Shown here in pieces: positions 62,902 through 64,000 of a stretch of DNA of 64,000 nucleotides (position 1 is the first letter of the stretch; every line of letters begins with the position of its first letter). The notes beneath the pieces were generated by a model. It saw only the letters and a list, made by a program, of their open reading frames with translations. It made no database searches and was not told where the DNA came from. This DNA comes from Vigna angularis (taxonomy: Eukaryota > Streptophyta > Magnoliopsida > Fabales > Fabaceae), in the NCBI RefSeq assembly GCF_016808095.1, contig NC_068977.1, positions 8,988,479 to 9,052,478 on the forward strand, read 5' to 3'. The position numbers were made by a program, and so were the translations under genes.

Positions 62902-63128
62902 TACCGACGGTTTTCTAAAATCCCCACTAATACCGGCGGTTTTCTCAAAACCCTCGTTAATACTAACGGTTTTCCAAAAATCCTTGCTTATACCGACAAT
63001 TTTCAAAAAACCCTCGTTAATACCGGCAGATTTTCAAAAACCCCTGCTAATACCGGCGGATTTTCAAAAACCCCTACTAATACCGACGATTTTCTGAAAA
63101 CCCCTGCTAATACCGACAGTTTTCTTAG
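62902..63128. repeat. Eight-copy 30-bp subterminal tandem repeat
   Basis: Units starting TACCGGCGGTTTTC begin at 62902, 62931, 62961, 62991, 63021, 63051, 63081 and 63111. The period is almost exactly 30 bp. The open frame here (62728-63132) only translates the repeat as an NTGGFLKTP-like ten-residue word. Confidence 0.93.
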
Positions 63129-63129
63129 T

Positions 63130-63809
63130 TAGAGTTTCCAAAAGTAATGTAAATAATTTTTTTTTATTATTTAAATGAATTTAATGATCATAAAAAATGT
63201 TTTAATAATAAACAAGAATGTGAAATCAAAATTAAATATTATTATATAAAATAAACCATAAATATTAGAAATACAATTAATTGTTAAAATTAAAAAATAA
63301 CATGTTCAATCCTAAAAATTAAAATAAACATTTTCTAAATTACAATAATCAATTTTGTTGTTCTTTATTATCTTCATTGCCTTCATCATTATTGCCTTCA
63401 TCATTTGTCACACTTCTTTTATCATATACTTACAATATAAAATAATAATTAGTTGTTAATATATTAATGGTATGCATTGGCTTTATTAAGACAAAGTGAT
63501 CAATAAATGTTCCATTCCTAAAAAAATTATTAAATAAAAAAAATCACAATAACAGAATTATTAAATAATAATAAATAATAACTATATTAACTAATTTAGA
63601 TACCATTTTAAAAATTAAAAATTACTAATATTTAAAATAGTTTATTTATAATTATTTTGTTATTGATTAGACTTTAAATTGATTTCTAATTTTAGTCATT
63701 AAAGAATTAATGTTTAAATTAAAAAAAAAAACTTTAAGATAACTTCCAAAAAATACTGACCTGTTTTTATAACAAAAGATAAATATAAAAATAAGTTTTT
63801 TCCAATCTA
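63130..63809. other. AT-rich DNA between the two CACTA termini
   Basis: No gene or repeat recognised except a short repeat of TTGCCTTCATCATT near 63380-63405. Confidence 0.5.
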
Positions 63810-64000
63810 CACTACAAAAATATACAATTTTAGTAGGGGTTATTTTTTACGTTACCGGAGGTTTTAACCCCCGAAAAATACTATTCCTGCGATTTCAAGA
63901 ACTACCGGGAAAACCAACATCACAAAATTACCGGCGGTTTATTTCCAGGGGTTTCTAGAACCGCCGGAAGCCGCTCATACGTGTTGCTTTCCATATGGAT
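63810..64000 (+). mobile_element. CACTA transposon terminus 2, cut by the window end
   Basis: Starts CACTACAAAAATATAC and continues with GGGGTTATTTTTTACG and TACCGGAGGTTTTAACCCCC, aligned block by block with terminus 1. The three bases before it are CTA. The element continues beyond the window. Confidence 0.78.

Larger units (their letters stand above)
62780..63809 (+). mobile_element. CACTA transposon terminus 1 with subterminal repeats
   Basis: Starts CACTACAAAAATTTAG followed by ACCGGGG and TTTCCGGCGGTTTTAATCCC, the usual CACTA terminal and subterminal style. The three bases before it are AGT. Eight 30-bp subterminal repeats follow at 62902-63128, then AT-rich DNA. The other end is not visible. 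A related terminus in the same orientation begins at 63810. Confidence 0.8.

Noticed and set aside
62728..63132. 134-aa frame with a repeated NTGGFLKTP-like word
   Set aside because: It is the translation of the 30-bp CACTA subterminal repeats, not a protein-coding gene.
1..64000. tRNA, rRNA, CRISPR arrays and bacterial-type operons
   Set aside because: None found by eye. The regular 30-bp CACTA repeats are direct transposon repeats without spacers and are not a CRISPR array.

Overview
This window is nuclear DNA from a flowering plant, most likely a warm-season legume (Phaseolus/Vigna type). It is AT-rich and intron-containing. It holds two intact plant transcription-factor genes and several repeat types that I associate with legume genomes, including LTRs with TCGCTTAAGCGA palindromes and a Mutator-like element whose ends begin GGTTTAATAG. 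I cannot name the species.

Only two genes look intact, both on the minus strand. One is a WOX11/12-type homeobox gene (22827-24661, two exons, 271 aa). The other is a cycling DOF factor gene (54237-56805, two exons, 480 aa). A third host gene survives only as a fragment: two exons of a leucine-rich-repeat receptor-like kinase of the At3g03770 type (61506-62140).

Most of the recognisable remainder is mobile DNA. From left to right it holds: the end of a long LTR (1-1075); a 4.5-kb CA-dominated array with a higher-order repeat of about 1.5 kb (1094-5645); a decayed Ty1/copia gag-protease piece (5646-6757) with a solo LTR inserted at its start codon (6761-7963); a decayed CACTA transposase (about 12440-15240); a 2.3-kb solo LTR (28203-30516) related, in inverted orientation, to the LTR at the window start; a decayed Ty3/gypsy gag-pol on the minus strand (31777-36137); three members of one non-autonomous Mutator-like family, each with a perfect 9-bp target duplication (36725-37766, 39287-40075, 40223-41401); a Pack-MULE (42892-44964) carrying pieces of a lectin receptor kinase, a 4-coumarate:CoA ligase and a small coiled-coil gene; a copia RT/RNase H tail (46880-47952); a 508-bp solo LTR (50247-50754); the 3' half of a chromodomain Ty3/gypsy element with its LTR (59772-61274); and two CACTA termini in tandem (62780 and 63810).

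The most notable items are the Mutator-like trio with a shared 20-bp near-palindrome, the gene-capturing Pack-MULE, and the giant CA array. Stretches between these features are AT-rich, and I see no gene in them.
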